Source: Streptococcus pyogenes
GTDB lineage: Bacteria > Bacillota > Bacilli > Lactobacillales > Streptococcaceae
DNA length: 64,000 bases
Direction of reading: 5' to 3'
Assembly: GCF_002055535.1 (NCBI RefSeq)
Contig: NZ_LN831034.1
Span: 372,001 to 436,000, forward strand
Shown here: positions 36,604 through 45,743 of the stretch, one piece after another
How the letters are laid out: every line of letters starts with the position of its first letter
How positions within the stretch are numbered: the first letter of the stretch is position 1
Made by a program: the position numbers and the translations under genes
Notes under the pieces: model-generated
What the model saw: only the letters and a program-made list of their open reading frames with translations
What the model was told of the DNA's origin: nothing
The model's database searches: none

Positions 36604-37530
36604 TTAATAATAAGCAAGTAAATACATTAAGGCAATGTGACTAATAATTAAAACAAGGGCGATAGGAGCTTGCTTTTTGATAACTGCATTTCGATCTTTG
36701 ATCTCCATCAAAGCAACAGGCAAGGCATTAAAGTTTGCTGCCATTGGTGTTAATAAGGTACCACAAAAACCAGCAGTCATAGCTAAAGCACCGGCAATAA
36801 TAGGGTCAGCTCCTAAAGCAAAAACAAAAGGAACACCGATACCGGTTGTAATAACGGTAAAGGCAGCAAAAGCGTTTCCCATAATCATAGTAAAAATAAC
36901 CATGCCAAGCACATAAGCGAGAACGCCAAAGAAGCGGCTATCAGCAGGTACAATCTCCCGAATGAGAGAAGCAATCACATCACCAACACCAGCAGCTGCA
37001 AAAATAGCTCCTAAAGCTCCTAAGAGCTGTGGCAAAATACCGCTTGTGGACACTTGTTGGTTCATCCGATTATTTTCAGCTAAAAGAGCAGATGGTTTTT
37101 GCTTAGTGATTATTAAAATAGCAATAGTGGCTAAGATACCAGCAATCCCAATGGCACTTTTACTGAAATCAGGAAGGATCAAGGCAAGAAGTAGAGAAAT
37201 CATAGCCATTAACATAACTGGTAAGAAAATCCAGTTACCAATGCGGTGAGCACTTTCTTCAGCTTTTTGTTCATTAAAGGCTGGTAATGTTCCAATACGA
37301 ACTTGCTTAAACAAGGTTAAAAGAGCTAGGACAATCACGATAAAACCGATAACTTTATTAGGCAAAAAGGCACCGCCAACGAAGGTAACACCCAGCAATC
37401 CCCAGAACAGAGCTGTCCCAAAATAGACAGGGTTGGTTTTATCTTTAAAGGTGCAGTAGGCTGTGTGAAACAGTTGCAAGCCGATAAGGATATATATCGT
37501 TTCTAAAACAAGGTTTGCAATGTTAGCCAT
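36604..37530 (-). CDS. DUF979 membrane protein
   Basis: A 308-aa membrane protein with about nine hydrophobic segments and conserved GNAFAAFTVITTGIG and GFCGTLLTPMAANFN regions, matching the DUF979 pattern. It always travels with DUF969. Probably one half of a small-molecule permease. Its ATG overlaps the upstream gene's TAA by one base, so the two are co-translated. Association with pcp suggests pyroglutamate or pyroglutamyl peptides as cargo; that is inference. Confidence 0.8.
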   Translation of the reverse strand: MANIANLVLETIYILIGLQLFHTAYCTFKDKTNPVYFGTALFWGLLGVTFVGGAFLPNKVIGFIVIVLALLTLFKQVRIGTLPAFNEQKAEESAHRIGNWIFLPVMLMAMISLLLALILPDFSKSAIGIAGILATIAILIITKQKPSALLAENNRMNQQVSTSGILPQLLGALGAIFAAAGVGDVIASLIREIVPADSRFFGVLAYVLGMVIFTMIMGNAFAAFTVITTGIGVPFVFALGADPIIAGALAMTAGFCGTLLTPMAANFNALPVALMEIKDRNAVIKKQAPIALVLIISHIALMYLLAYY

Positions 37531-38213
37531 TAGTTATCTCCTTTCTGATGTTGACGTTCCATTTTTTTCTCAAAGAGGTAATTGTAAATAGCAACTATAA
37601 TAATAGAGATAATAGCAATTAAAATAGAAGAAAATGCAATTTTAGCTTGGTTACCATCATAGCCAAGCTGTTCTAAAGTTCCAGCGATAAGTAGGACACC
37701 TCCTGCGCCAACAAAGGTATTTTGGGCAAAGAAATTGCCAAAGTTTTCATTGGCAGCTGCCATAGCTTTGATGTCATCTTTTTCTGCATCGGTCAACTCT
37801 TCTCCAATGTTGGCTTTAGCAGCAGCTTCTCCCATAGGTTGAATCAAGGGTCGAACGAACTGTGGATGTCCCCCTAGTCGAATCGAAAAGAGACCTGCTA
37901 ATTCTCGAATAATAAGGTAGAGAGTCAATAAACGGCCGACGGTAAGGGCTTGAACACGTTGAATCAACTGAGTAGCTCGGTGTTTCAGCCCATAAGTTTC
38001 TGACAAGCCGATAAGCGGTAAAGTGATGAAGAAAATGGTTAGCAAACGTTGATTGGTAAATTCTTTTCCTAAAATATCTAGAAAATCAATAAACGAAATT
38101 CCTGAAACCAGCGCGGTAACAAGTCCTGCAACAACTACGGTAGCGATAGCATCACATTTTAAAATAAACCCTAATACGATAATCACAATACCGATTAATT
38201 TAATCCACTCCAT
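37530..38213 (-). CDS. DUF969 membrane protein
   Basis: A 227-aa membrane protein (DUF969 pattern) with about six hydrophobic segments and a conserved GGHPQFVRPLIQPMGEAAA loop. ATG 38213 is chosen because AAAGGAG lies 6 nt upstream and MEWIKLIG is the natural N-terminus; upstream in-frame starts lack an SD. First gene of the DUF969-DUF979-pcp operon. Confidence 0.8.
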   Translation of the reverse strand: MEWIKLIGIVIIVLGFILKCDAIATVVVAGLVTALVSGISFIDFLDILGKEFTNQRLLTIFFITLPLIGLSETYGLKHRATQLIQRVQALTVGRLLTLYLIIRELAGLFSIRLGGHPQFVRPLIQPMGEAAAKANIGEELTDAEKDDIKAMAAANENFGNFFAQNTFVGAGGVLLIAGTLEQLGYDGNQAKIAFSSILIAIISIIIVAIYNYLFEKKMERQHQKGDN

Positions 38214-38423
38214 AAAGAACTCCTTTTTCAATAGTATGACGATTATAACATTAGTCGCTAGGATTTGCAAAAAGGCTCAACCTAATAGTTCCTTTTCTAC
38301 TTAAAGTGTTAAGGAGGGTGATACTATTTTGGAAAGGTCATTATCATTTGGTATAACGGGCTTAAAAAGAAAGCTTCGCGCACAGAAGGAGTAGGAAACG
38401 ATTGATGAGAAAAATGTTTTAAT

Positions 38424-39350
38424 TTAATGTTTTTCTTTGATAATATAGAGAGGCCTTTTTTTAGTTTCAAGGAATATTTTTGAAATATATTTTCCAATAA
38501 TACCCATGCAAAAGAGCTGAATGCCTCCCATGAATAAAATAATAGAGACAGTGCTGGCCCAACCAGAGACAGGATCACCAAAGAGTATCTTTCTGATAAT
38601 GATAAATAAGATGGCGAAAATAGAAATCAAAAAGCTGAAAGTCCCTGTCCAGGTAGCAATGGTTAACGGCATTTCTGAAAAGTTGATAAAGCCATCTAAA
38701 GAATATCGGAGCAACTCCCAAAAATGCCAACGACTTTTTCCATATTTGCGTTTTTGGTTTTCAAAACTAAGATAGGTGATACGATAACCAACCCACGAAA
38801 AGATCCCTTTTGAAAAACGATTAACCTCTCCCAACTCAAGAATGCTATCAACGACTTGTCTGGTCATTAACCGATAATCCCGAACTCCATTGACCATTTC
38901 AGTATCTGATAAGTGTTTGATCAGTCCATAAAATAGATTCGAACACATTGAACGAATTAGTGGTTCTCCTTGTCTATTTTGGCGCCTGGTGCCAACGATG
39001 TCATAACCTTCTTTTAGCTTAGCGTACATAATTGGCAAAAGTTCGGGTGGATCTTGCAGATCCACATCCATCACAGTAATGTAATTGCCTTTGGCTTCTT
39101 TTAGTCCAGCTAAGAGCCCAGCTTCCTTGCCAAAATGGCGTGAAAAAGACAGATAATGCACATTTGGAAAGCGAGCAGCTAGCTCACGCAAAATACCCAA
39201 GGTGTTATCCTTAGAACCATCATCAATAAAAATGTATTCAAAAGCAAGTTGGTTGGTCATGGACGTTTCTAGTTGATGCATTTCTTCAAAATAAGGGAGA
39301 ATGTTTGCTTCTTCATTAAAGCAGGGGACAATGATAGATAGTAGTGTCAT
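38424..39350 (-). CDS. GT2 polyprenyl-phosphate sugar transferase (GtrB-like)
   Basis: A 308-aa family 2 glycosyltransferase: SIIVPCFNEE (5-14), DDGSKDNT (about 42-49), DVDLQDPPE (about 95-103) and two C-terminal membrane helices (about 225-250 and 262-290). This layout belongs to dolichol/undecaprenyl-phosphate hexosyltransferases that load sugars onto the lipid carrier for surface glycan decoration. ATG 39350 begins MTLLSIIVP; upstream in-frame residues lack the fold. It is a single gene. Confidence 0.85.
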   Translation of the reverse strand: MTLLSIIVPCFNEEANILPYFEEMHQLETSMTNQLAFEYIFIDDGSKDNTLGILRELAARFPNVHYLSFSRHFGKEAGLLAGLKEAKGNYITVMDVDLQDPPELLPIMYAKLKEGYDIVGTRRQNRQGEPLIRSMCSNLFYGLIKHLSDTEMVNGVRDYRLMTRQVVDSILELGEVNRFSKGIFSWVGYRITYLSFENQKRKYGKSRWHFWELLRYSLDGFINFSEMPLTIATWTGTFSFLISIFAILFIIIRKILFGDPVSGWASTVSIILFMGGIQLFCMGIIGKYISKIFLETKKRPLYIIKEKH

Positions 39351-39457
39351 AGACTTTTCTTTCAAATGGAATTTTAGGGCAATTGTAACACAAAAGCTGA
39401 GATATTTCAAAACTCTGTTAATAATGAGATTGTCCCAATCGTCAGGTTAAAAAATAA

Positions 39458-39487
39458 AACAACAGAAGCTTTAAAGCTTCTGTTGTT
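39458..39487. terminator. Perfect palindromic terminator before gloA
   Basis: A 30-bp perfect palindrome (AACAACAGAAGCTTT and its complement). It ends the gloA-side minus-strand transcript. Confidence 0.7.
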
Positions 39488-39494
39488 AATAGTA

Positions 39495-39872
39495 TTAGTT
39501 GTTTAAATCAATGACTTCAATTTTGTAGCCATCTGGATCCTGAATGAAATAATAGCGGGCAGATTTGTCAGCCAGTTCTTTGATATCGGTAACTGGAAAA
39601 CCTGCTTGTCGATGTTTTTTATGGTCTGCTTCAAAATGTTCAGAGCCAAGGGCAATATGACCATAGCCATTTCCTAAGTCGTAGTCGCCATGACCATAAT
39701 TGTAGGTTAATTCTAATTCATAACTTTCTCCTTCTAAAGCCAGATAAACAAGAGTAAATTGACTATCTGGAAAATCTTTACGATAGTTTTCCTTAAAAGG
39801 GAAGGCACTTGTGTAAAAAGCAACCGACTGGTCAAGGTCTTTGACGCGGATACAGGTATGTAATGCTTTCAT
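39495..39872 (-). CDS. gloA: Lactoylglutathione lyase / glyoxalase I
   Basis: Converts methylglyoxal hemithioacetal to the lactoyl thioester. The 125-aa vicinal-oxygen-chelate protein has metal ligands His5, Glu in YELELT, His in GYGHIAL and Glu in YKIEVIDL. AAGGAG precedes ATG. It lies 10 nt after the nitroreductase gene, in the same direction. Confidence 0.92.
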   Translation of the reverse strand: MKALHTCIRVKDLDQSVAFYTSAFPFKENYRKDFPDSQFTLVYLALEGESYELELTYNYGHGDYDLGNGYGHIALGSEHFEADHKKHRQAGFPVTDIKELADKSARYYFIQDPDGYKIEVIDLNN

Positions 39873-39882
39873 TTTAATCTCC

Positions 39883-40548
39883 TTATTTAACGACTGAAAT
39901 CACTTCTTCTTTAGGCTTACGAACTTGAGCATGTTTGGGATCTCGCAAACGATAGCCTAGGGATAACATGCTAGCAATGCCTTCTTTTTCTAAATCAATC
40001 ACATTATGCTTAGCTAGGATATGATTGACCTTATCATAATGAAAGCCTTCAATAGGGCAAGTATCAATGCCCAAAAGAGCAGCTGTCATCATCATATTAC
40101 CAAGAGCGATATAGGTTTGTTTAGCTGTCCAATCAAAGAGTGCCCGAGGATTATCTGCCATATCCATGTCCTCTTTTTGGAAAGATTCATAGAGTTTTAG
40201 GCGGCTGTTGAGACCATCACCTTCTTTGATACCACGCCGTAAAAGGCTATTTTTGATAGCAGGGCTATCGTATCTTGCATGTTTTTCGGCTATTAAAAGA
40301 ATAAAGTGACTAGCTGTTTCCAGTTGATACTGGGCTCCCCAGGCAAAGGGCTTGATTTCTTCTTTAATAGGCTTGTTGTCTAAAACGACAAAGCGCCAGC
40401 CTTCTAAGCCAATAGAAGAAGGGCTTAACCAAGCAGCATCAAGGATAAGGGCTAAATCCTCATCAGAAATCTTTTCTTCCTTATAAACACGAACGGCTGT
40501 TCTAAAGTGTAGTGCTTGCTGTATTTGGTGATGAATGGTTTGATCCAT
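39883..40548 (-). CDS. Nitroreductase family oxidoreductase
   Basis: A 221-aa flavin enzyme of the NfsB/YdgI type: FRTAVRVYKEE (FMN-binding Arg near residue 16), SPSSIGLEGWRFVVLD, and MLSLGYR near the C-terminus. It reduces nitro compounds or quinones with NAD(P)H; the true substrate is unknown. GAAAGGAAG precedes ATG. It lies between gloA and pepQ and probably forms a detoxification pair with gloA. Confidence 0.88.
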   Translation of the reverse strand: MDQTIHHQIQQALHFRTAVRVYKEEKISDEDLALILDAAWLSPSSIGLEGWRFVVLDNKPIKEEIKPFAWGAQYQLETASHFILLIAEKHARYDSPAIKNSLLRRGIKEGDGLNSRLKLYESFQKEDMDMADNPRALFDWTAKQTYIALGNMMMTAALLGIDTCPIEGFHYDKVNHILAKHNVIDLEKEGIASMLSLGYRLRDPKHAQVRKPKEEVISVVK

Positions 40549-40596
40549 ACGAATACCTTCCTTTCGCGAGGGTTTGTTTAACCAGATGGTAGAGGC

Positions 40597-41682
40597 TTAG
40601 CCTTCAAAATAAAGCAACTCTTTTGGAGTATGGGTAAAGACTTCAAAGCCATTTTTAGTGACATGGCCACAGTCTTCGATGCGCACACCGACCTTTCCTG
40701 GAATGTAAATACCAGGTTCAACAGAGAAGCACATACCTTCTTCAAGGACCAAGTCATTGCCAGCCATAATGGAGGGAAATTCGTGGACATCCATGCCGAT
40801 ACCATGTCCCAAGCGGTGGTTGAAGTACTCACCATATCCAGCCTTTTCAATCACTTGACGAGCAGCAGCATCTACTTGAGCAGCTGTTACACCTGGTTTG
40901 ATAAAGTCAATAGCCGCTAGTTGTGCCTCTAGGCAGAGATTGTAGATATCGATTTTAAATTGGTCTGGCTGACCAACAGCCACAGTTCTGGTCATATCAC
41001 TGGTGTAGCCTAAGGTCTCAACACCTAAGTCAAAGAGAAGTAGGGCATTGTTTTCAATGTTATTTGTTCCAGGAATGCCATGGGGATTGGCTGCATTATT
41101 TCCAGTTAAGACCATAGTGTCAAAGCTCATTTTATGAATGCCTTGTTTTTTCATTTCAAACTCAATTTGAGCGATGACGTCTGTTTCGGTAGCATCTAAG
41201 GAAATATTGTCAAAACCAACTTGAACAGCCTTATCAGCGAACTGCCCGGCAATCATCATTTTATTGATTTCATCAGCTGATTTGACGAGGCGCATGCCTT
41301 GGACATAAGGGGTTAGATTGTTAAATTGTCCTGAAAAGATAGTCTGCAAGCCATGGAACTTATTGACGTTAAGGTGGTCAAATTCAGCATAAATGGTTTT
41401 GGCTGCTGTATTTGGTAAAACGGCCTTGATCTTTTCCCAAGGATTTTCAGAGTCAACATAACCAAACACAGGAAATGATATGGCCTGGCTAGCTCTGGCC
41501 ACCTCAAGGGCAGGTACAAAAAGCACAGGAGCTAAATCATGGTAGACAAACAAGAACAGTTGTCTTTCATGTGGGTCACAGAAGAATCCAGTTAAATAGT
41601 TAATCGTAACAGGATCTGAGAAAATCGCCAATTCAGCTCCCTTTTGGTCAAGATACAAACGTATTTGGTCTAATTTTGTCAT
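40597..41682 (-). CDS. pepQ: Xaa-Pro dipeptidase
   Basis: M24 metallopeptidase cleaving X-Pro dipeptides. The 361 aa include the dinuclear metal ligands: Asp in LLFDLGVE, Asp in YTSDMTR, His in GHGIGMDVHE, Glu in SVEPGIY and Glu in RIEDCG. GAAAGAAGG precedes ATG. It is divergent from ccpA, a conserved arrangement in streptococci and lactobacilli. Confidence 0.95.
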   Translation of the reverse strand: MTKLDQIRLYLDQKGAELAIFSDPVTINYLTGFFCDPHERQLFLFVYHDLAPVLFVPALEVARASQAISFPVFGYVDSENPWEKIKAVLPNTAAKTIYAEFDHLNVNKFHGLQTIFSGQFNNLTPYVQGMRLVKSADEINKMMIAGQFADKAVQVGFDNISLDATETDVIAQIEFEMKKQGIHKMSFDTMVLTGNNAANPHGIPGTNNIENNALLLFDLGVETLGYTSDMTRTVAVGQPDQFKIDIYNLCLEAQLAAIDFIKPGVTAAQVDAAARQVIEKAGYGEYFNHRLGHGIGMDVHEFPSIMAGNDLVLEEGMCFSVEPGIYIPGKVGVRIEDCGHVTKNGFEVFTHTPKELLYFEG

Positions 41683-41783
41683 AGGCTAACCTTCTTTCTA
41701 CTTACTATTTTTTCAAAAAAAGCTTAAAAAATCAAGCTTCGAGTTAATTTTTGAAAACTTTTTCAAAAATTAACCTATAACAC

Positions 41784-41799
41784 TTGAAAGTGGTTACAA
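41784..41799 (+). promoter_or_regulatory. cre site in the pepQ-ccpA intergenic region
   Basis: TTGAAAGTGGTTACAA matches the catabolite-response consensus WTGNNARCGNWWWCAW with a single mismatch (T for C). It sits about 10 bp upstream of TAAAAT (41807-41812), the likely ccpA -10, consistent with autoregulation. A second partial element, TTGAAAGCGT...TTTCAA, lies at 41818-41837. Confidence 0.65.
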
Positions 41800-41855
41800 A
41801 TCATGCTAAAATACTTTTTGAAAGCGTCATTTTCAAATAGAAAGGAAGATAAAAA

Positions 41856-42857
41856 ATGAATACAGATGATACCATTACAATTTATGATGTTGCCCGTGAA
41901 GCTGGTGTTTCAATGGCAACCGTTAGTCGTGTTGTTAATGGCAATAAAAATGTTAAGGAAAATACACGTAAGAAAGTTTTAGAAGTTATTGATCGCCTTG
42001 ACTATCGTCCCAATGCTGTCGCGCGTGGTCTCGCCAGCAAAAAGACAACAACCGTTGGCGTTGTGATTCCAAATATTGCAAATAGTTATTTTTCTATCTT
42101 AGCTAAGGGTATTGACGATATCGCCGCTATGTACAAATATAATATTGTGCTTGCCTCCAGTGATGAAGATGATGACAAGGAGGTTAATGTTGTCAATACC
42201 CTTTTTGCCAAGCAAGTGGATGGTATTATTTTTATGGGGCATCACTTGACAGAAAAAATCCGGGCCGAGTTTTCACGCTCTCGTACTCCAGTTGTTTTGG
42301 CAGGAACTGTAGATCTTGATCATCAATTACCAAGCGTCAACATTGACTATAGAGCTGCGGTGTCAAACGTTGTTGATATTTTAGCTGAAAATCATAAGTG
42401 TATCGCTTTTGTGTCAGGACCACTCATTGATGATATCAATGGTAAAGTGCGCTTAGCAGGTTACAAAGAAGGGTTGAAGCACAATAAGCTTGACTTCAAA
42501 GAAGGCCTTGTTTTTGAAGCGAACTATTCTTATAAAGAAGGATTTGAATTGGCGCAGCGCGTCATTAACTCAGGAGCAACAGCGGCTTATGTGGCTGAAG
42601 ATGAATTGGCAGCGGGCCTTTTAAACGGCTTGTTTGAAGCAGGTAAACGCGTACCAGAGGACTTTGAAATCATCACCAGCAACGATTCACCAGTGGTTCA
42701 ATACACTCGTCCCAATTTGAGTTCTATCAGTCAACCTGTTTATGACTTAGGTGCTGTTAGCATGCGGATGTTGACTAAAATCATGAACAAAGAAGAGTTG
42801 GAAGAAAAAGAAATTCTTTTGAATCATGGTATTAAAAAACGTGGGACAACTAAGTAA
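41856..42857 (+). CDS. ccpA: Catabolite control protein A
   Basis: LacI-family global regulator of carbon catabolite repression that acts with HPr-Ser-P. The 333 aa start with the HTH TIYDVAREAGVSMATVSRVV, followed by the hinge helix PNAVARGLASKKT (about 50-62) and the periplasmic-binding-like core. AGAAAGGAAG precedes ATG. It has its own cre. Confidence 0.97.
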   Translation: MNTDDTITIYDVAREAGVSMATVSRVVNGNKNVKENTRKKVLEVIDRLDYRPNAVARGLASKKTTTVGVVIPNIANSYFSILAKGIDDIAAMYKYNIVLASSDEDDDKEVNVVNTLFAKQVDGIIFMGHHLTEKIRAEFSRSRTPVVLAGTVDLDHQLPSVNIDYRAAVSNVVDILAENHKCIAFVSGPLIDDINGKVRLAGYKEGLKHNKLDFKEGLVFEANYSYKEGFELAQRVINSGATAAYVAEDELAAGLLNGLFEAGKRVPEDFEIITSNDSPVVQYTRPNLSSISQPVYDLGAVSMRMLTKIMNKEELEEKEILLNHGIKKRGTTK

Positions 42858-42916
42858 CTGTGAATTATGAGCACCATCTAACAAAAAGTATCACAATAGA
42901 CTGTTTCTTCAATACT

Positions 42917-42943
42917 AAAATCAGCCTTAGGGCTGATTTTTGC
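42917..42943 (+). terminator. Terminator of ccpA
   Basis: AAAATCAGCC (42917-42926) pairs with GGCTGATTTT (42931-42940). Confidence 0.9.
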
Positions 42944-42974
42944 ATGTCTTAGTGAAAAATACTATAAAATGAGC

Positions 42975-42988
42975 TATAATAGAACTTA
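42975..42988 (+). promoter_or_regulatory. -10 box adjoining the glycosyltransferase start codon
   Basis: TATAAT (42975-42980) is only 7 nt from ATG 42988, so transcription should start at or next to the A of ATG. No SD fits in between. Confidence 0.6.
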
Positions 42989-43986
42989 TGAAAGTCTTAT
43001 TGTATTTAGAAGCAGAAAATTATCTAAGAAAATCAGGAATTGGTCGAGCGATTAAGCATCAGGCTAAAGCCTTGTCACTTGTTGGTCAACATTTTACGAC
43101 TAATCCAAGAGAAACTTATGATTTGGTTCATCTCAATACCTATGGTTTAAAAAGTTGGCTGCTGATGATAAAAGCACAAAAAGCTGGTAAGAAGGTTATC
43201 ATGCATGGGCATTCTACAGAAGAAGATTTTAGAAATTCTTTTATTTTTTCAAATCTATTATCTCCTTGGTTTAAAAAATACCTTTGTCACTTTTACAATA
43301 AGGCAGATGCTATCATTACCCCTACCCTATATTCTAAGTCTTTGATTGAGAGTTATGGAGTGAAGTCACCTATTTTTGCAGTGTCAAATGGGATTGATTT
43401 GGAGCAGTACGGAGCAGATCCTAAAAAGGAAGCAGCTTTTCGTCGCTACTTTGACATTAAAGAGGGTGAAAAAGTGGTTATGGGAGCAGGATTATTTTTT
43501 CTGAGGAAAGGAATTGATGACTTTGTCAAAGTTGCCCAAGCTATGCCAGATGTTCGTTTTATCTGGTTTGGCGAGACCAACAAATGGGTCATTCCTGCTC
43601 AAGTTCGCCAAATGGTCAATGGTAACCACCCGAAAAATCTTATTTTCCCAGGATACATTAAAGGGGATGTTTATGAAGGTGCCATGACTGGTGCAGATGC
43701 CTTTTTCTTTCCAAGTCGTGAAGAAACAGAAGGCATTGTTGTCTTAGAAGCCTTGGCCAGTCGCCAGCACCTTGTTTTACGTGATATACCAGTTTACTAC
43801 GGATGGGTTGATCAAAGTAGTGCGGAATTAGCAACCGATATACCAGGTTTTATAGAAGCTCTGAAAAAAGTCTTTTCTGGTGCCAGCAACAAAGTTGAAG
43901 CTGGTTACAAGGTTGCCCAGAGTCGTCGCCTAGAAACGGTTGGCCATGCCTTAGTAGATGTCTATAAAAAAGTAATGGAGTTATAA
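42988..43986 (+). CDS. GT4 glycosyltransferase, CpoA/IagA-like glycolipid synthase
   Basis: A 332-aa retaining glycosyltransferase (GT-B fold). The nucleotide-sugar half has GAGLFFLRKGIDDFV (about 164-178) and the EX7E motif REETEGIVVLEAL (about 248-260). In streptococci this gene adds the second sugar to monoglucosyl-diacylglycerol (CpoA, IagA). It precedes the first-step enzyme by 1 nt. The mRNA is predicted to be leaderless, which would make its translation depend on 70S initiation. Confidence 0.82.
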   Translation: MKVLLYLEAENYLRKSGIGRAIKHQAKALSLVGQHFTTNPRETYDLVHLNTYGLKSWLLMIKAQKAGKKVIMHGHSTEEDFRNSFIFSNLLSPWFKKYLCHFYNKADAIITPTLYSKSLIESYGVKSPIFAVSNGIDLEQYGADPKKEAAFRRYFDIKEGEKVVMGAGLFFLRKGIDDFVKVAQAMPDVRFIWFGETNKWVIPAQVRQMVNGNHPKNLIFPGYIKGDVYEGAMTGADAFFFPSREETEGIVVLEALASRQHLVLRDIPVYYGWVDQSSAELATDIPGFIEALKKVFSGASNKVEAGYKVAQSRRLETVGHALVDVYKKVMEL

Positions 43987-43987
43987 G

Positions 43988-45322
43988 ATGCGTATAGGTC
44001 TATTCACAGATACCTATTTTCCACAAGTTTCAGGAGTCGCTACTAGTATTCGTACGTTAAAAGAAGAGCTAGAAAAAGAAGGTCACGAAGTTTATATTTT
44101 CACCACTACTGATAGAGATGTCAAACGCTTTGAAGACCCGACCATTATTCGACTGCCAAGTGTTCCTTTTGTGTCATTTACGGATAGACGTGTGGTTTAT
44201 CGTGGCCTCATTTCGTCATACAAAATTGCAAAACACTATAATCTTGATATTATTCATACGCAAACTGAGTTTAGCTTAGGCTTATTAGGGAAAATGATAG
44301 GCAAAGCTTTGCGAATTCCTGTTGTCCATACTTACCATACCCAATATGAGGACTACGTGAGTTATATTGCCAACGGAAAAATCATTCGACCAAGTATGGT
44401 CAAACCTCTTCTTAGGGGCTATTTGAAGGATTTGGATGGGGTTATCTGCCCAAGTAGGATTGTCCTCAATCTTCTAGAAGGTTACGAAGTTACTATCCCT
44501 AAGCGGGTTATCCCAACAGGCATTCCTTTGGAAAAATATATTCGTGATGACATCACAGCAGAAGAAGTAACCAACTTAAAAGCAGAATTGGGCATTGCTG
44601 GTGATGAAACCATGTTATTGAGTTTGTCACGGATTTCTTATGAAAAAAATATTCAAGCTATCATCAATCAGATGCCAGCTATTTTGGCTGAAAATGCCAA
44701 GATAAAGCTTATTATTGTAGGAAATGGCCCCTATTTGCAAGATTTGAAACACTTGGCGATGCAGTTAGAGGTTGACAAACACGTGACCTTTACAGGCATG
44801 GTGCCTCATGATAAGGTTGCTCTGTACTATAAGGCTTGTGATTTCTTTATCTCAGCATCAACTAGTGAGACTCAGGGCTTGACCTATATTGAAAGTTTGG
44901 CTAGTGGCACTCCTATTATTGCTCATGGCAATCCTTATTTAGATGATGTGGTGACTGATAAAATGTTTGGCACTCTTTATTACGCTGAAACAGATTTAAC
45001 TGATGCTATTATTGATGCCATACTAAAAACACCAGTTATGGATAAACGGTTATTAGCAAAAAAACGTTATGAAATCTCAGCACAGCACTTTGGAAAATCT
45101 ATTTACACGTTCTATTTAGATACGTTAATTGCTAGAAATAGCAAAGAAGCTCAAAAGCTGAGTCTTTATCTTAATCATTCTGGTAAAAGTAGTTCTCTAA
45201 AATTAGTGCAAGGTGCTATTCACTTGCCTAAACGTGCTGCTAAGGTCACAGCTATCACCTCAGTAAAAGTAGTCAAGGCTCCTATCAAGCTGGTCCATGC
45301 TATCAAAGATTTTCTGGATTAA
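43988..45322 (+). CDS. 1,2-diacylglycerol 3-glucosyltransferase (GT4)
   Basis: A 444-aa GT-B enzyme with the N-terminal motif GLFTDTYFPQVSGVATSIRTL, HTYHTQYEDYV (about 117-127) and the sugar-nucleotide EX7E motif SETQGLTYIESLASG (about 297-311). It matches the streptococcal alpha-monoglucosyldiacylglycerol synthase, the first step of membrane glycolipid and lipoteichoic acid anchor formation. It has a basic, amphipathic C-terminal tail (380-440) suitable for membrane attachment. Co-transcribed with the preceding gene. Confidence 0.85.
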   Translation: MRIGLFTDTYFPQVSGVATSIRTLKEELEKEGHEVYIFTTTDRDVKRFEDPTIIRLPSVPFVSFTDRRVVYRGLISSYKIAKHYNLDIIHTQTEFSLGLLGKMIGKALRIPVVHTYHTQYEDYVSYIANGKIIRPSMVKPLLRGYLKDLDGVICPSRIVLNLLEGYEVTIPKRVIPTGIPLEKYIRDDITAEEVTNLKAELGIAGDETMLLSLSRISYEKNIQAIINQMPAILAENAKIKLIIVGNGPYLQDLKHLAMQLEVDKHVTFTGMVPHDKVALYYKACDFFISASTSETQGLTYIESLASGTPIIAHGNPYLDDVVTDKMFGTLYYAETDLTDAIIDAILKTPVMDKRLLAKKRYEISAQHFGKSIYTFYLDTLIARNSKEAQKLSLYLNHSGKSSSLKLVQGAIHLPKRAAKVTAITSVKVVKAPIKLVHAIKDFLD

Positions 45323-45354
45323 GACTTGTAAATTTTTGAAAACTTGCTATAATT

Positions 45355-45576
45355 ATCTTGAAGACAAGTTAGATTGGACAGAATCTTTTAAGCGAGTGCT
45401 GGTTGGTGGAAAGAGCACAAGGATAGCTAATCTGATACTCCTTCCTGGTTTTTATGCAAACATAAAAGGGTGGCCCCCTTATCGCCACTAGAGGTGCAAG
45501 GCATGTTTTTTGTCCTGCATAAATTAAGGTGGAACCACGCTGATTGCGTCCTTTGGGATGCGGTCAGTTTTTTTGT
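45355..45576 (+). promoter_or_regulatory. T-box riboswitch of thrS
   Basis: Stem I has the characteristic GTGCTGGTTGGTGGAAAGAGCAC run (45397-45419, key motif GGTTGGTGGAAA). GATACTCCTTCC around 45436 contains ACT, a Thr codon, as likely specifier. The T-box AAGGTGGAACCACGC (45526-45540) pairs with uncharged tRNA-Thr. The terminator GCTGATTGCGTCC / GGGATGCGGTCAG plus T-run spans 45539-45574. Uncharged tRNA should allow readthrough into thrS. Confidence 0.88.
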
Positions 45577-45743
45577 TTTGGAGGGGATTAGCCTTGTTTT
45601 TAAGGACTAGGGAGGGTAGATTCGTGAATAAGGTATTGTTCTTCTACGTGGTGGTATTGAGCTATTCACTAACCTCTTGTCCCTAATTTGTCTTACTATC
45701 CATGTTTTAGTGGAAATCTTAACTGACTTAAAGGAGAAAGCAA

